A DNA stretch of 41,028 nt, from positions 1-41,028 of IMG/VR virus record IMGVR_UViG_3300046002_005060, one strand, 5' to 3'. Made by a program: the position numbers and the translations under genes. Below the pieces are notes generated by a model. It worked only from the letters and a program-made list of their open reading frames with translations. It did not search any database and was not told the origin of the DNA. Source of the stretch: a virus. This document shows, one piece after another, positions 9,353-18,085 of this stretch (within the stretch, counting starts at the first letter, position 1; each line of letters opens with the position of its first letter).

Positions 9353-11660
9353 CGATAGCGACCTGCATGACCAGACTCAGACAATTCAAGGGCAGCATTG
9401 TCTCGTTCTTCAGAGAAAGGGTGGTCGAGGCATTGTGCCTTGAGGCCACCGGCAGTTTCAGCTGTCCGGTGAACAGCGTCGGCACCGAGACCTGCCCTCC
9501 CCTGACGTTCATCGCGTAGTAGTCCGAGGTGGGTGAATCCGCGTACATGGGCGCACCGCCGGTCTGCCATAGTCGCAGGTCCACGTCCACCACCCGGAAC
9601 CGCCGACCGGCCGAGGATCCCGTGTCCATCTGGAACTCGAGCGGCATGGGCTGGAGCTCCGCCGCCGGGGCCAGTCCCACCACCACGTCGCTGGCCGGCA
9701 CCGCCAGGGTGATCTGGCCGCCGGTCACCCGCCGGGCCTCATGCAGAGCGCCGTCCGTCAGCACCTGCACCATCGCGCCTTCCAAGTGATTGAGCCCACC
9801 CACCGTCGAGACTGGCGCACCGCTCAGGCGCACCGCCCCATCGCCCACGCACAGCTGGGTCGTATTGCCGGCCTTCAGCTGGTCCCAGTAGCCGGGATCC
9901 ATCCGCTCCACGCTGCGATAGGTCACGATGCCGATCTGCCGGCGGATGGTCACCCAAACTTCATGGACGCCCCCGGCGCCTGGAGTGCAGCAGACACTCT
10001 CGAAGACCCCGAAGGGAGTGCTATGCTTCGCCCATGCCAGCACTTGGTTCCGCCGCTTGTAGGTCAGACTGAGGAGCGACCCGGCCGCCGTGACACACCA
10101 TATGATGCTGTGCGGAGACTGGGCATAGGCCACCTGCACGATCTTCTCGTCGGCAAGGTGCTCTGCCAGTTCCGAGAGCTCGATGGCCTCGTAGCCCTGC
10201 TGCTCGTTGTTGAAAAGGTACTCGTTCAGGATCTTGGCCCCGGCCTGCACGAAGATGACCGCGGAGCCAATCAGCAGTGACTGCTGGCTGGCAGACCCGT
10301 GGCTGGACCGCCGCTCCGCCCTGACGTAGATGGCGCTCAGCGGCTCACCGTTCCCGCCACCGTCCATGATCCACTCGTCCCCCTCGGTGCCAATCAGCAG
10401 GCCCTTCTGGCTACTGAGCCACACGATGGCATTCGACTGGCTGGCTGCGATCTCATACAGGAAACCGGAATCCGCCAAGCTGGTGCGCTCGAAGTTGTCG
10501 AAGCTGTTCACGCCGGATCCCCAGACCGCCTGCCGCTGGGACAGGGTGCCGGCGAAGATGAGCCGTTGGCCGTGCAAAGTGACCGCCCGAGGATAGCCGC
10601 GGCGGGAGCTCCACGCTCCCTCGGTCCACGCCGTAGTGGCGGCCGTGGAATGAATCTCCTTCACCACTGTGCCGGTGACCACGGTCGGGCTAGTGTAGCC
10701 GGTGACCTGTACCAGCCCCTTCACCGTCGCATCCACCGCCGTCAGCTGCGCCCGCGGGGTCGGCGGGGGCGAGCCGCTTGGGGCAGTCATGGAGGCAGCG
10801 GTGAACCTCATCGTCGTGTCGGTGGCATTCTCCCCCACCGCCGAGACATTCAGGTCGTTCAGGCTGCGCCATGTCCGTACAATCTCGAACGTCCCCGAGG
10901 CCGTCTTGCGCTCCAGATACAGGACGCCTGACCAGTTCCCGAACGTGGCCACCTCCCACTTCCCGTTCACCCGGAGCTCGGCGCTCACGCCATTGGCCGA
11001 CAACGGTAGTTCCACGTAGGGCACCTGCCGGCGGGGGGCCAGTTCGTAGTAGCCGCCCACGTCCGCCGGGTCAAAGACCGCCGTCGACGCCGTCAGGGTG
11101 ATGTTCCCCGTCACGCCACTGGCCGCCATGGTGGTCGCGGTGTCGTTGGGGTCACGCAGTGGAGGGAAGGCCACCGGCATGATCTGGATGTTCCAGTGCT
11201 GCTCGGTCAGGCGCAGCAGCTGCCGCGGCCAGTAGGATCCGTGAGCCAGCCAGATCACGTCGTTGGCCTGCGAGATCTGCACCTCCGGCACCTCATCCTC
11301 AGACCACGGCGTGGCCAGCACCAGCGGCTCCCCCGGGGCGCTCAGGTATTGTGAGCCAGTCACCCCGGCCGGGTGAATGCACAGGCCAGTGGACAGCCAG
11401 AACCGGGCGTAATAGTGACCAAGCTCGATGCGGTAGGTGGTCGCCGCGTTGAAGGTGAATGGGATCAGCCGGGTCTTCCGGTTTTGCAGACGGCTCATCC
11501 CTGCCAGCAGAAACCCGGGACGCTGGAAGGCCCCGCCGAGGCCGCGGGGCAGCATGTTGCGGATCCGCCGGCACCCGGTCGCCGCATTGGTCAGATCTGT
11601 CCTTCCCTCGAGAAGGGGTGAAAACTCGCCGCCGCCGAAAGAAGTGATCAGATATCGCAT
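9342..11660 (-). CDS. Tail tubular protein B (T7 gp12-like nozzle)
   Basis: 772 aa, close to the usual size (T7 gp12 is about 790 aa). The N-terminus is diagnostic: FGGGEFSPLLEGRTDLTNAA, then C-R-x-x-x-N-M-L-P-R-G-L-G-G-A, the opening shared by podoviral tubular B/nozzle proteins. Beta-rich propeller-like repeats follow, with a conserved middle section (GYPRAVTLHGQRLIFAGT; FDNFERTSLADSG; SQSNAIVWLSSQKGLLIGT). It forms the hexameric nozzle at the tail tip. It lies 3 bp after tubular A. No Shine-Dalgarno; the leader before ATG is AT-rich. Confidence 0.9.
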   Translation of the reverse strand: MRYLITSFGGGEFSPLLEGRTDLTNAATGCRRIRNMLPRGLGGAFQRPGFLLAGMSRLQNRKTRLIPFTFNAATTYRIELGHYYARFWLSTGLCIHPAGVTGSQYLSAPGEPLVLATPWSEDEVPEVQISQANDVIWLAHGSYWPRQLLRLTEQHWNIQIMPVAFPPLRDPNDTATTMAASGVTGNITLTASTAVFDPADVGGYYELAPRRQVPYVELPLSANGVSAELRVNGKWEVATFGNWSGVLYLERKTASGTFEIVRTWRSLNDLNVSAVGENATDTTMRFTAASMTAPSGSPPPTPRAQLTAVDATVKGLVQVTGYTSPTVVTGTVVKEIHSTAATTAWTEGAWSSRRGYPRAVTLHGQRLIFAGTLSQRQAVWGSGVNSFDNFERTSLADSGFLYEIAASQSNAIVWLSSQKGLLIGTEGDEWIMDGGGNGEPLSAIYVRAERRSSHGSASQQSLLIGSAVIFVQAGAKILNEYLFNNEQQGYEAIELSELAEHLADEKIVQVAYAQSPHSIIWCVTAAGSLLSLTYKRRNQVLAWAKHSTPFGVFESVCCTPGAGGVHEVWVTIRRQIGIVTYRSVERMDPGYWDQLKAGNTTQLCVGDGAVRLSGAPVSTVGGLNHLEGAMVQVLTDGALHEARRVTGGQITLAVPASDVVVGLAPAAELQPMPLEFQMDTGSSAGRRFRVVDVDLRLWQTGGAPMYADSPTSDYYAMNVRGGQVSVPTLFTGQLKLPVASRHNASTTLSLKNETMLPLNCLSLVMQVAIDGA

Positions 11661-11663
11661 AAA

Positions 11664-12263
11664 TTACCCAATGTCAGGGTCGAGGCCGAACCGGGCCCTT
11701 TGGTAGCGGCTGTTGGTCTCCGCACGGATGACCTGTGGGCGGGAGTCGATGGCATCGCTGTGCGTCGCCAGCAGTCCGGCCCGCTCCGCCCGCTCCGCCA
11801 GCGCATTGCCGCCGCTCAGGGTCAGCCGCGGGGCGATCAGCTGGGCGAGCTCCAGCCCGAAGAGCATGACGAACTGAGAGTCCCACAGTTCGCACTCCGC
11901 CACACAGCGCACATACTCCACCTGCGCCTTCTGCTCATTGGTCAGGAGCAGGTTCCCGCGGATGGTGAATTCAGTGTCACGCGTGCCGGAGAACACTCCG
12001 TTCACGCTGACCAGTTTAAGAAAGTCTGCCGGCAGTTGCCACTGGTAGGCCCAGCCAAACGCCGGCGCGGTGGCCAGCTGGCTGAGCACCACCGGGGTGG
12101 TGGCAAAGTTCCAATGATGGCCCCGCAGCACGGCATCGCGGGCCATCGCCCAGGCATCCCGCACTGCCACCGCCGGAGGGCTCTGCTCATCGATATCGGT
12201 GATCCGATACTGGCCGAGGTGGCCTAGAGCGAGGTTGGCGATTTCAGTGCGGGTGCTGGGCAT
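11664..12263 (-). CDS. Tail tubular protein A (T7 gp11-like adaptor)
   Basis: 199 aa, the family's usual size. The motifs TEIANLALGHLGQYRITDID, a hydrophobic helix with RDAVLRGHHWNFAT, and WQLPADFLKLVSVNG are those of the gp11-type adaptor that joins portal to nozzle. A position directly before tubular B supports the call. Start ATG at 12263 with no Shine-Dalgarno upstream. Confidence 0.9.
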   Translation of the reverse strand: MPSTRTEIANLALGHLGQYRITDIDEQSPPAVAVRDAWAMARDAVLRGHHWNFATTPVVLSQLATAPAFGWAYQWQLPADFLKLVSVNGVFSGTRDTEFTIRGNLLLTNEQKAQVEYVRCVAECELWDSQFVMLFGLELAQLIAPRLTLSGGNALAERAERAGLLATHSDAIDSRPQVIRAETNSRYQRARFGLDPDIG

Positions 12264-12273
12264 GTGCTATGGC

Positions 12274-12966
12274 TTAGGGAGTGGTGCCGGGGGAGAGGCG
12301 GGTCACAAACGGGATGGACGGGATCAGGGCGCGACCGATCCCGAGGGAGGTCACGGCCGTGATCACGAGGCGCAGCTTGTCACCCTTGGCGAAGGTGACC
12401 GGAGGGCCGCCGTCGACAGGGACGAATGGCACCGCCTGCGCGGCGGTGGCCGCAGTGGCCGCCGTGGCCGCAATAGCGAGGGCCGCGGAGATGTTCGCCG
12501 CGCCAGACGCCACCAAGGTGAGCACACCGAACCCAGTGGCCGCAGTCGCAGCGCTCAGGGTGAACCCGGTCGCAGTGATGGTGGCGATGGTGGTGCCGGC
12601 GGTGATGCCGGTGCCGGAGACCACCATCCCAACGAGGAGACCCGTCTGGCTGGTCGTCACGGTGACGGACGACGCGGTGGTCGTCCCCACGAACGTAGTC
12701 CCCAGCGTCACCTTTTGCAGCTGCACGCTGATGGCCAGCACGTTGGTGATGAGGCCGCCGATGCGCACCCGGGAGGCTGCGAGATCGAGGTAACCATCAG
12801 ACGTGAACGGCACAAAGTCCGCAGAGGTGGTCGCAATGTCGCCGGTCTCAATCGTGAACGTATCCGTCAGGATGTCCAGGCTGGTGTTCAGGGACGGACC
12901 AGAATACACCTGGTTGATATTGCCGGTGAAGGCAGCCGCTCGGGCCGCGTTTTGTAGAGAGGTCAT
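12274..12966 (-). CDS. Putative virion decoration or structural protein, low complexity
   Basis: 230 aa, rich in Thr, Ala, Val and Ser and predicted to be beta-rich. A Thr/Gly segment (VVSGTGITAGTTIATITATG) resembles a short beta-repeat that recurs in phage structural proteins. An Ala/Thr run (residues about 160-180) corresponds to a GCC-rich stretch of DNA. It lies between the major capsid gene and tubular A, where a head decoration or neck protein could be expected. Family not identified. Confidence 0.55.
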   Translation of the reverse strand: MTSLQNAARAAAFTGNINQVYSGPSLNTSLDILTDTFTIETGDIATTSADFVPFTSDGYLDLAASRVRIGGLITNVLAISVQLQKVTLGTTFVGTTTASSVTVTTSQTGLLVGMVVSGTGITAGTTIATITATGFTLSAATAATGFGVLTLVASGAANISAALAIAATAATAATAAQAVPFVPVDGGPPVTFAKGDKLRLVITAVTSLGIGRALIPSIPFVTRLSPGTTP

Positions 12967-12991
12967 GTGAAGTGGGTTCTATAAGTTAGGA

Positions 12992-13933
12992 TTAGATGAC
13001 GACCCCGTTGAAGTCGACCCAGGCCCCGCAGACGAGCTCGTCCCAGCGGCGGACCACACCCACCTTGGCATAGGCTACCAGGCTGGTGGCGTGGCGTTCC
13101 CCGGGCAGTTCGTCGATCTTGATCTCGTAGGACGGAGCGTTGACCTTGAAGGCCCGCTTCGTGAAGATCAGCGCCTGCTGGATAGAGGTCGAGGTGGAGC
13201 TGCGGGTCAGCTTGTTGGTCACGATCACCTTGCACCCGAGGATGCCCTTGGACGGGTTCTCGAGGTAGGTGGCCACGATCTTGGCGAAAGTGTCGTTCTT
13301 CGCATTCTCCGCGTGAGTCATCCACGCGATCTCCATGTCAGGAGAGATGGCGAGGCAGAGCATCTCGGAGTCGAGGTCCACGTCGTTGATGCGCATCCGG
13401 CGCTTGGCCTCCTGGATCTTCCAGATGGTCAGGGCCGAGTTGACGCCGGCGTTGATGGCAGTCTTCGCCCAGTCCACCGGGATGGTCATGAAGGCAGGGT
13501 TGGCCTGCGCGGTGATGTAGGGCTTCGGTCCACCGAGAGCCTGCGCCATGGCAGCCTCGATGAAGACGTCGTCCTGCTTGCGCATCCACGCCCGGCGCAT
13601 GTCTGCCTGCACCTCGGAGGTGGGCAGATTGGCAGTGTAGAGCTTGCGGGAGTCGTTGCGGTCGAATTGCAGGCCGCACTCGAAGTCACGGACGAAGCCG
13701 GACCGGAATCCGGCGCTGTATTCACCGCGCTGGGTCAGTCCGCCGCGTTGGCCGGTAGTCTCCACGAAGGAGACCGGGATGCCGGTGCGGAAGACGATCT
13801 GGTCGGCGGTCCATTCAGAGTCGACCATCCCGGCATCAGCGAACTTGCTGGTTTCCTGCTGGATGGCAGCCTCGAAGGCATCTTTTACTTGTTCACGGAA
13901 GTGAGCTTGAAGGTAGAGTGGCGTATCAGCCAT
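12992..13933 (-). CDS. Major capsid protein
   Basis: 313 aa from ATG at 13933; an in-frame ATG at 13963 would add 10 aa. I prefer 13933 because it has the G-poor leader seen at other genes, though a GGAG precedes the upstream ATGs. The protein starts MADTPLYLQAHFREQ, has a long mixed core, and ends with ELPGERHATSLVAYAKVGVVRRWDELV, a closing pattern I associate with a podoviral capsid family (Phage_capsid_2 type, HK97 fold by inference). Context is decisive: it follows the scaffold gene and precedes the tail adaptor block. A hairpin terminator and a gap separate it from scaffold, suggesting separately tuned, high expression. Confidence 0.8.
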   Translation of the reverse strand: MADTPLYLQAHFREQVKDAFEAAIQQETSKFADAGMVDSEWTADQIVFRTGIPVSFVETTGQRGGLTQRGEYSAGFRSGFVRDFECGLQFDRNDSRKLYTANLPTSEVQADMRRAWMRKQDDVFIEAAMAQALGGPKPYITAQANPAFMTIPVDWAKTAINAGVNSALTIWKIQEAKRRMRINDVDLDSEMLCLAISPDMEIAWMTHAENAKNDTFAKIVATYLENPSKGILGCKVIVTNKLTRSSTSTSIQQALIFTKRAFKVNAPSYEIKIDELPGERHATSLVAYAKVGVVRRWDELVCGAWVDFNGVVI

Positions 13934-14325
13934 AATTTTGGAGATTTGGATATTCATCTCCACCGCGTCATGAGGCCGGCGGATTGCCGGGAAGCCGTTA
14001 AGGTGGCGCTATCCCCGAGAAGCGATTAGGGTCGGGTGTTGCTGACCTCACCCGCATGACCCACGTTCCGGGGTGCAACCGTTTTCTTTCGTATAGTTGG
14101 ACGACCAACTGGATTACTGCTGCGCGTTGACGTCCCGCCGGATTGGTCAAGCAGAACTGTTTCCAGAGTTGGGGCACCATCGCTGGACGCCCAGCAGTGG
14201 TGGTCAACCAAGGGTGTTTACAGAGTTTTTGGGTAATCTCTGTACGGCCGTCTAAATTTCTGAGCCGTCTAGACACAAAGAAGCCGCCCGGCCCGAACGG
14301 ACCAAGGCGGCTCCTGTGATGAGAT
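13934..14325. other. Scaffold-capsid intergenic region with possible small ORF
   Basis: The region just after the scaffold gene holds a hairpin terminator (14282-14312). The rest is less GC-rich than its surroundings. A minus-strand frame from GTG at about 14276 to 13998 stays open for 92 codons but uses many codons rare elsewhere here (AGA, ATA, TTA, CTA) and matches nothing I recognise. I treat it as a leader or promoter region for the capsid gene rather than a gene. No convincing -35/-10 pair was found. Confidence 0.4.
14282..14312 (-). terminator. Hairpin terminator after scaffold gene
   Basis: On the minus strand AGCCGCC (14312-14306) pairs with GGCGGCT (14288-14282). Inside, GGTCC and GGGCC can pair around a GTTC loop, and T-rich sequence (TCTTTGTG) follows. 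It starts 14 bases beyond the scaffold gene's last base. Probably a partial rho-independent terminator or a processing hairpin. Confidence 0.65.
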
Positions 14326-15195
14326 CTACCGTCCGGCGGCGTAGGCCAGATTGCGCAGCTGGCTGAGCTCTTGGAACCTCGGGTGCCGCGGATTGGTCAC
14401 CGCCTCGTAGTCGCTGTGCCCGGGTACGATGGAAGCCTTGGCCCATGCCAGATCGAACTGGCCGGTGGCGAGAGGGCTGCCCATGGCACGCACCGCGGCA
14501 TCCTCACCGCGGGGCACCATCTGCACGATCTTGGCGGCGAACTCCACCGCCTCCACTCCCCAGAAGTCTGGGCTGGCCGGGTCGAAGATCCCCTGTGGCT
14601 TGCCGGCCGCTTGGGCCATCGCTTGCAGGTCACGCAGGGTGGTGTCCAGCCGGTCACCGTACAGCTTGCTCAGCTGTGCGGCCTCACTGGCCCGCATCGC
14701 CTCGTCCTGTGCCTGCTGCTGCTGCTGCATGGTCCCCAGCTTCCCGGTGGTGTTCTCGGCGTACCACTTTTGCAGGGCCTTCACCGTGTCCGGGGTCATG
14801 CCCTGCTCATGGGCGAACTTGGCAAAGGCCGCCGCCTCGTCGGCATCATAGAGGTCATCCGCCAATCCTTCCGGCTTGGTCAGTTTGTAGCCCTCCGGCG
14901 TCTCCGGCAGGCCGTGCGCCGTGCGCCATGCCGCCACCACCGCCGGAGGGGCATCAGCAGCAGGCTTGCCCGGCAGGCCGGGTTGGCGGGTACGCAGCGC
15001 CGTCTGGGCCTCGGTCAGGCGGGACTGGGCCAGTTCAAAGGCCTCAAGGCTGTTCTTCGCGTTGCGGTAGGGCTCCAGCTTGGTCGGCTCCGCATGCTTG
15101 CTCAGGTAGTCTGACCAAGGATCCGCGGCGGCCGGGGTGGCCGGCACCGCATCAGGCGTGACCACGGCAGGTTCCAGTGTTGCCTCCTCGCTCAT
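14326..15195 (-). CDS. Capsid scaffolding protein
   Basis: 289 aa, acidic, helical, Ala/Gln-rich, with a Gln run (MQQQQQAQDEAM, middle) and a Pro/Ala-rich N-terminus. The PETPEGYKLTKPEGL section is a pattern common in podoviral scaffolds, as is FAHEQGMTPDTVKALQKWY. It directs procapsid assembly and is not kept in the mature head. It lies between portal-side genes and the major capsid gene, the usual position. It overlaps the preceding gene's end by 4 bp (ATGA). Confidence 0.8.
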   Translation of the reverse strand: MSEEATLEPAVVTPDAVPATPAAADPWSDYLSKHAEPTKLEPYRNAKNSLEAFELAQSRLTEAQTALRTRQPGLPGKPAADAPPAVVAAWRTAHGLPETPEGYKLTKPEGLADDLYDADEAAAFAKFAHEQGMTPDTVKALQKWYAENTTGKLGTMQQQQQAQDEAMRASEAAQLSKLYGDRLDTTLRDLQAMAQAAGKPQGIFDPASPDFWGVEAVEFAAKIVQMVPRGEDAAVRAMGSPLATGQFDLAWAKASIVPGHSDYEAVTNPRHPRFQELSQLRNLAYAAGR

Positions 15196-15461
15196 ACGAC
15201 ACCTCCCCGCTGTCTCTCGGCGATCTCCATCCGGCCGGCGTACTTCCTGATGTATTCGTCTGCCTCATGGTTGTCCTTGAACCAGCCCACGTAGGCCGGG
15301 GTAAGGTCGCCGAGCTCAGGATCAGTGCCTGGGCAAGGTGGCTTGATTGGATCCACGGCAGCGGCGGCCGGCTCAGGTTCTCCCACCACATTCTCCCACG
15401 CCTTAGAGCTTGGTGGTGGGGTTGGAGGGGTGGGTTCTGGTTTTGGTGTTGGTTTTGACAT
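15192..15461 (-). CDS. Hypothetical protein, proline-rich N-terminus
   Basis: 89 aa. Residues 4-18 are a Pro/Thr/Lys repeat (KPTPKPEPTPPTPPP). The C-terminal half has GWFKDNHEADEYIRKYAGRMEIAERQ, likely one helical hairpin. It overlaps scaffold by 4 bp and follows the 84-aa gene by 3 bp, so it belongs to the head operon. Function unknown; a small structural or assembly factor is plausible. Confidence 0.6.
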   Translation of the reverse strand: MSKPTPKPEPTPPTPPPSSKAWENVVGEPEPAAAAVDPIKPPCPGTDPELGDLTPAYVGWFKDNHEADEYIRKYAGRMEIAERQRGGVV

Positions 15462-15464
15462 AAA

Positions 15465-15719
15465 TCATTCGGGGGCCATGTCGCTCGCCGTGATGCGAGG
15501 CTGTGAGCGCCGGAACATGGACATAAACAGTTCGCACCGGCCGATGTTGACGTGCGTCTCCTCCACCGTAGCGCCGAGGGGAGAACTGAAGACAGGCAGG
15601 ATACCCAAGTAAAAGCGCAGCAAACGCTGCCCCGCGGGATGGTCGAGGACCGTCATGCAGTCGTCCCATACCTGCTGGGGATCCGCCGACTCCGCTATCA
15701 GTTGTTCAATACTCTTCAT
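15465..15719 (-). CDS. Small head-module protein, Bbp19-like
   Basis: 84 aa. The LPVFSSPLGATVEETHVNIGR section recalls the short Bbp19-type phage proteins (F-x-T/S-P-x-G then a helix and a G-R), found beside portal or scaffold genes in podoviruses. The match is by eye only. It lies 4 bp after the portal gene. Confidence 0.55.
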   Translation of the reverse strand: MKSIEQLIAESADPQQVWDDCMTVLDHPAGQRLLRFYLGILPVFSSPLGATVEETHVNIGRCELFMSMFRRSQPRITASDMAPE

Positions 15720-15723
15720 AAAG

Positions 15724-17412
15724 TCATGCAGCCTGTGCCATCCCCGCAGCCTGCATGGCCAGTTCGGGTTGCTTGGTCGCCATCTCGAGCGCCATCTGCT
15801 GCTGCTGTTGCTGCTGCTGGGCCTCGGCCCTCGCCTGCCGCAGGTCCATCACCTCGTCCTCGGTGCGGTGCCACTCGGTCGGCATCCCATCACCGCGGTC
15901 CAGATCCCGGTGCATCGCGTCCCAGTTGTAGATATCCATCACCTCCGGCATCAGCTGGGACAGCGTCAGCACCCGCTCCACGGCGGAACGGTAGGCCCAC
16001 ACCTTCCGGCTGTTCAGCGCCTGTGCCATCCGGCTCGTCTGTGCCACCCGGGGGAAGATCAGGTACTTCTCACCGGCCGCGTTGTAGTAGAACGCCGCGT
16101 CCGGTGGCAGGGCGAAGATACCGGCCCGGTAAAGAATCATGAAGATGCGGAGCATCGCCGGCTCCACAAACTCCTGGCTGAGACGGCCCATCGCCGGAGA
16201 GATGCGCGACAGGCTCTCCCGCTGCAAGGCCTCCACCAGCCCATTCGTCATCTCCCGCTTCTGGGCAATCGGGGCCAGCTGCTCAAACAAGTCAGCATGG
16301 AAGGCCCGCATGATCTGCGACTCCTTCCTGGCAATGAAATTCTCCCCATTCTGGACCCCACCCCTCGTCCCATCCGACAGCCACTCGCTGGGGGCCTCGC
16401 TGCCGGGCAGCCGCTGAGTGATGCCGCCCGGGCTCAGGTCGATGGTGCCGGTGCCGGGCGGGGCGAGGATCCGCGGATTCAGCGCCACCTCCACCTGCGT
16501 GGCCATCAGCATGTCCATCAGGTTCACCCCTCGGGCGGAAGCCAGCGCATCCATCCCCGGGCTGATGCCATACAGGCCGGGAGTGCCGGTCATGATGCGC
16601 CAGCGTGGAATGATGAACGGGAACTCATCGAAGCCGGACTCATGCACCACCGTCTTGCTGGACACATGGATCCAGCAGCTGGCCCACTGCATCTTCAGCG
16701 GGTTGCGCTCATACTCCTGGGCCTCCTGCCGGGCCTCGTAATCCCGCTCATACACCGCGTGGATGATCTCATGGACGGCGTCCGTCTTCTTGGACCGCAG
16801 GTCAGCCAGGATGGCCTCCGGCAGGACCGCGCCGGTCAGGCCACGGAACTTAGTCTCCCACTCTTGGGCGGTCTTGTTATAGGTCACCCGGGCACTGTTC
16901 GGCCGCTTCTCGAAGTCGACCGTGAAAACAAACTCGTTCGCCGAGAGCGGCACACAGCTGAGTGGCTTGTCCTCCCCCACGTCGATGAACATGCAGCCGA
17001 TGCCGATCATGCCCAGATCCTCGAAGACACTGTGCGCGGCATCGTAGAACCCGGCATTCTCCATCACCCCATCAGCCCGCTGGGCACAGTCCGCCAGCCA
17101 GTCGGCCACCTCGTTGTTACCCTTCAGGCTGGCATGCGGCGTCCACTGCCACCACCCCGTGCCAGACCCGGGGCAGACCCATGTCTTCACCCCTCCACTG
17201 AAAACCTTCAGGCCATCCACCGCCGTGTCGTTGTGCCGCTCCGGCTGCAATGGCACCCCGTTGTTGACGGCCGGCGTCTGGTATCGCAGCGCCTCCTTGC
17301 GGCCGCTGCAAGAGAACCGGGCCACGTCCGCCCAGAGGGTAGACCAAGCGGACTGCATGTTGCGGCCCTTGTCCCGCTCGAGGATTTGATACTGGGGGTT
17401 GACGCCTGACAT
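15724..17412 (-). CDS. Portal (head-to-tail connector) protein, podovirus type
   Basis: 562 aa, near the T7 gp8 length (536). Recognisable segments are: ARFSCSGRKEALRYQTPAV with a Leu-rich helix region; KVFSGGVKTWVCPGSGTGWW; DLGMIGIGCMFIDVGE; and PFIIPRWRIMTGTPGLYGISPG, the most conserved block of podoviral connectors. The C-terminus is Gln-rich (QQQQQQ) then MALEMATKQPELAMQ. It forms the dodecameric ring through which DNA is packaged and ejected. The leader before ATG is AT-rich without Shine-Dalgarno. Confidence 0.92.
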   Translation of the reverse strand: MSGVNPQYQILERDKGRNMQSAWSTLWADVARFSCSGRKEALRYQTPAVNNGVPLQPERHNDTAVDGLKVFSGGVKTWVCPGSGTGWWQWTPHASLKGNNEVADWLADCAQRADGVMENAGFYDAAHSVFEDLGMIGIGCMFIDVGEDKPLSCVPLSANEFVFTVDFEKRPNSARVTYNKTAQEWETKFRGLTGAVLPEAILADLRSKKTDAVHEIIHAVYERDYEARQEAQEYERNPLKMQWASCWIHVSSKTVVHESGFDEFPFIIPRWRIMTGTPGLYGISPGMDALASARGVNLMDMLMATQVEVALNPRILAPPGTGTIDLSPGGITQRLPGSEAPSEWLSDGTRGGVQNGENFIARKESQIMRAFHADLFEQLAPIAQKREMTNGLVEALQRESLSRISPAMGRLSQEFVEPAMLRIFMILYRAGIFALPPDAAFYYNAAGEKYLIFPRVAQTSRMAQALNSRKVWAYRSAVERVLTLSQLMPEVMDIYNWDAMHRDLDRGDGMPTEWHRTEDEVMDLRQARAEAQQQQQQQQMALEMATKQPELAMQAAGMAQAA

Positions 17413-17421
17413 AACTGAAAA

Positions 17422-17751
17422 TCAATACGCGTTCATGGCGGCCATCGAGGTCATGCCGGCCGCCATGGACTTCACGGCAGAGGCTCCCCCGGCTCCGGCC
17501 AGCACCGTTTGGGCGAGGCCCTTCTTCCGGCGGTTGGCCACCCGGACCTCGTTGCCGGCCGCTTCCACGTCAGCCAGGCTGGTCGTCGGGGCCGCCGCGG
17601 TGGGCGTCATCTCCGGCAGGCTCATGCCCATCATCATCTTCTCCTGCTGCTTCATGTCCTTGAGCAGCTTCTTGTTGTCCAGCTTGGCCTGCCGCATACT
17701 GGCCCGCTGCTGGGATGCGGCCTTCGCGTTGTTGGGTTTGCCTTTTGCCAT
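17422..17751 (-). CDS. Small basic head-module protein
   Basis: 109 aa from ATG at 17751. The N-terminus is Lys/Gln/Ala-rich (MAKGKPNNAKAASQQRASM), then a charged helix and Met-rich KDMKQQEKMMMGM, a Thr/Ala-rich centre, VRVANRRKKGLAQT, and an Ala/Gly/Met C-terminus. Small proteins of this type, with RRKKG, sit beside terminase and portal in other podoviruses. Function unknown. Its first 182 bp overlap the 171-aa gene in another frame. Confidence 0.6.
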   Translation of the reverse strand: MAKGKPNNAKAASQQRASMRQAKLDNKKLLKDMKQQEKMMMGMSLPEMTPTAAAPTTSLADVEAAGNEVRVANRRKKGLAQTVLAGAGGASAVKSMAAGMTSMAAMNAY

Positions 17752-18085
17752 AGAGGGAACGGACCAGAACGGCCCGCACCCACAGCGGTTGACCTCTGGT
17801 CTGAAATGCAAGCCAAGATTTGCCATCGCCAAACAAAGGCCACAGCATCGCCATGGCCGCTCTCAAGTCTCCGGCTGCCAACCACACCATCCACGCATCA
17901 GGATCCTCCCAGCGGTGGCAGGGATTGAGCAGGTCGTCGGTCTGTGCGTCCCGCCGCACCGGCCGCGCCATGATGAAGAACTCCGGCGTCGACACCACCA
18001 CCCCGCCCGGCAGCAGGTGGGCCGCCAGATCCGCCGTGAACCCGGCATGGCTGGGCACCGCCGCCGCTCGATGGGCTGGGCTCAT
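17570..18085 (-). CDS. Conserved terminase-adjacent protein with overprinted C-terminus
   Basis: 171 aa from ATG at 18085, which shares ATGA with the terminase stop. It contains LPGGVVVSTPEFFIMARPVRR, then EDPDAWMVWLAAGDLRAAM and a region ending near SWLAFQTRG. The TPE-F-ARPV and D-A-W-x-V-x-L-A-A-G-D-L-R pattern is one I recall from small proteins next to podoviral terminases. Beyond about residue 110 it runs out of frame through the next gene and becomes Gln/Gly/Asp-rich, so the real functional part may be the first about 110 residues. Confidence 0.6.
   Translation of the reverse strand: MSPAHRAAAVPSHAGFTADLAAHLLPGGVVVSTPEFFIMARPVRRDAQTDDLLNPCHRWEDPDAWMVWLAAGDLRAAMAMLWPLFGDGKSWLAFQTRGQPLWVRAVLVRSLYGKRQTQQREGRIPAAGQYAAGQAGQQEAAQGHEAAGEDDDGHEPAGDDAHRGGPDDQPG

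Noticed and set aside
15655-17409. Plus-strand frame of 584 codons opposite the portal gene
   Set aside because: Mirror of a well-supported portal gene; no recognisable motif and shadow-like composition.
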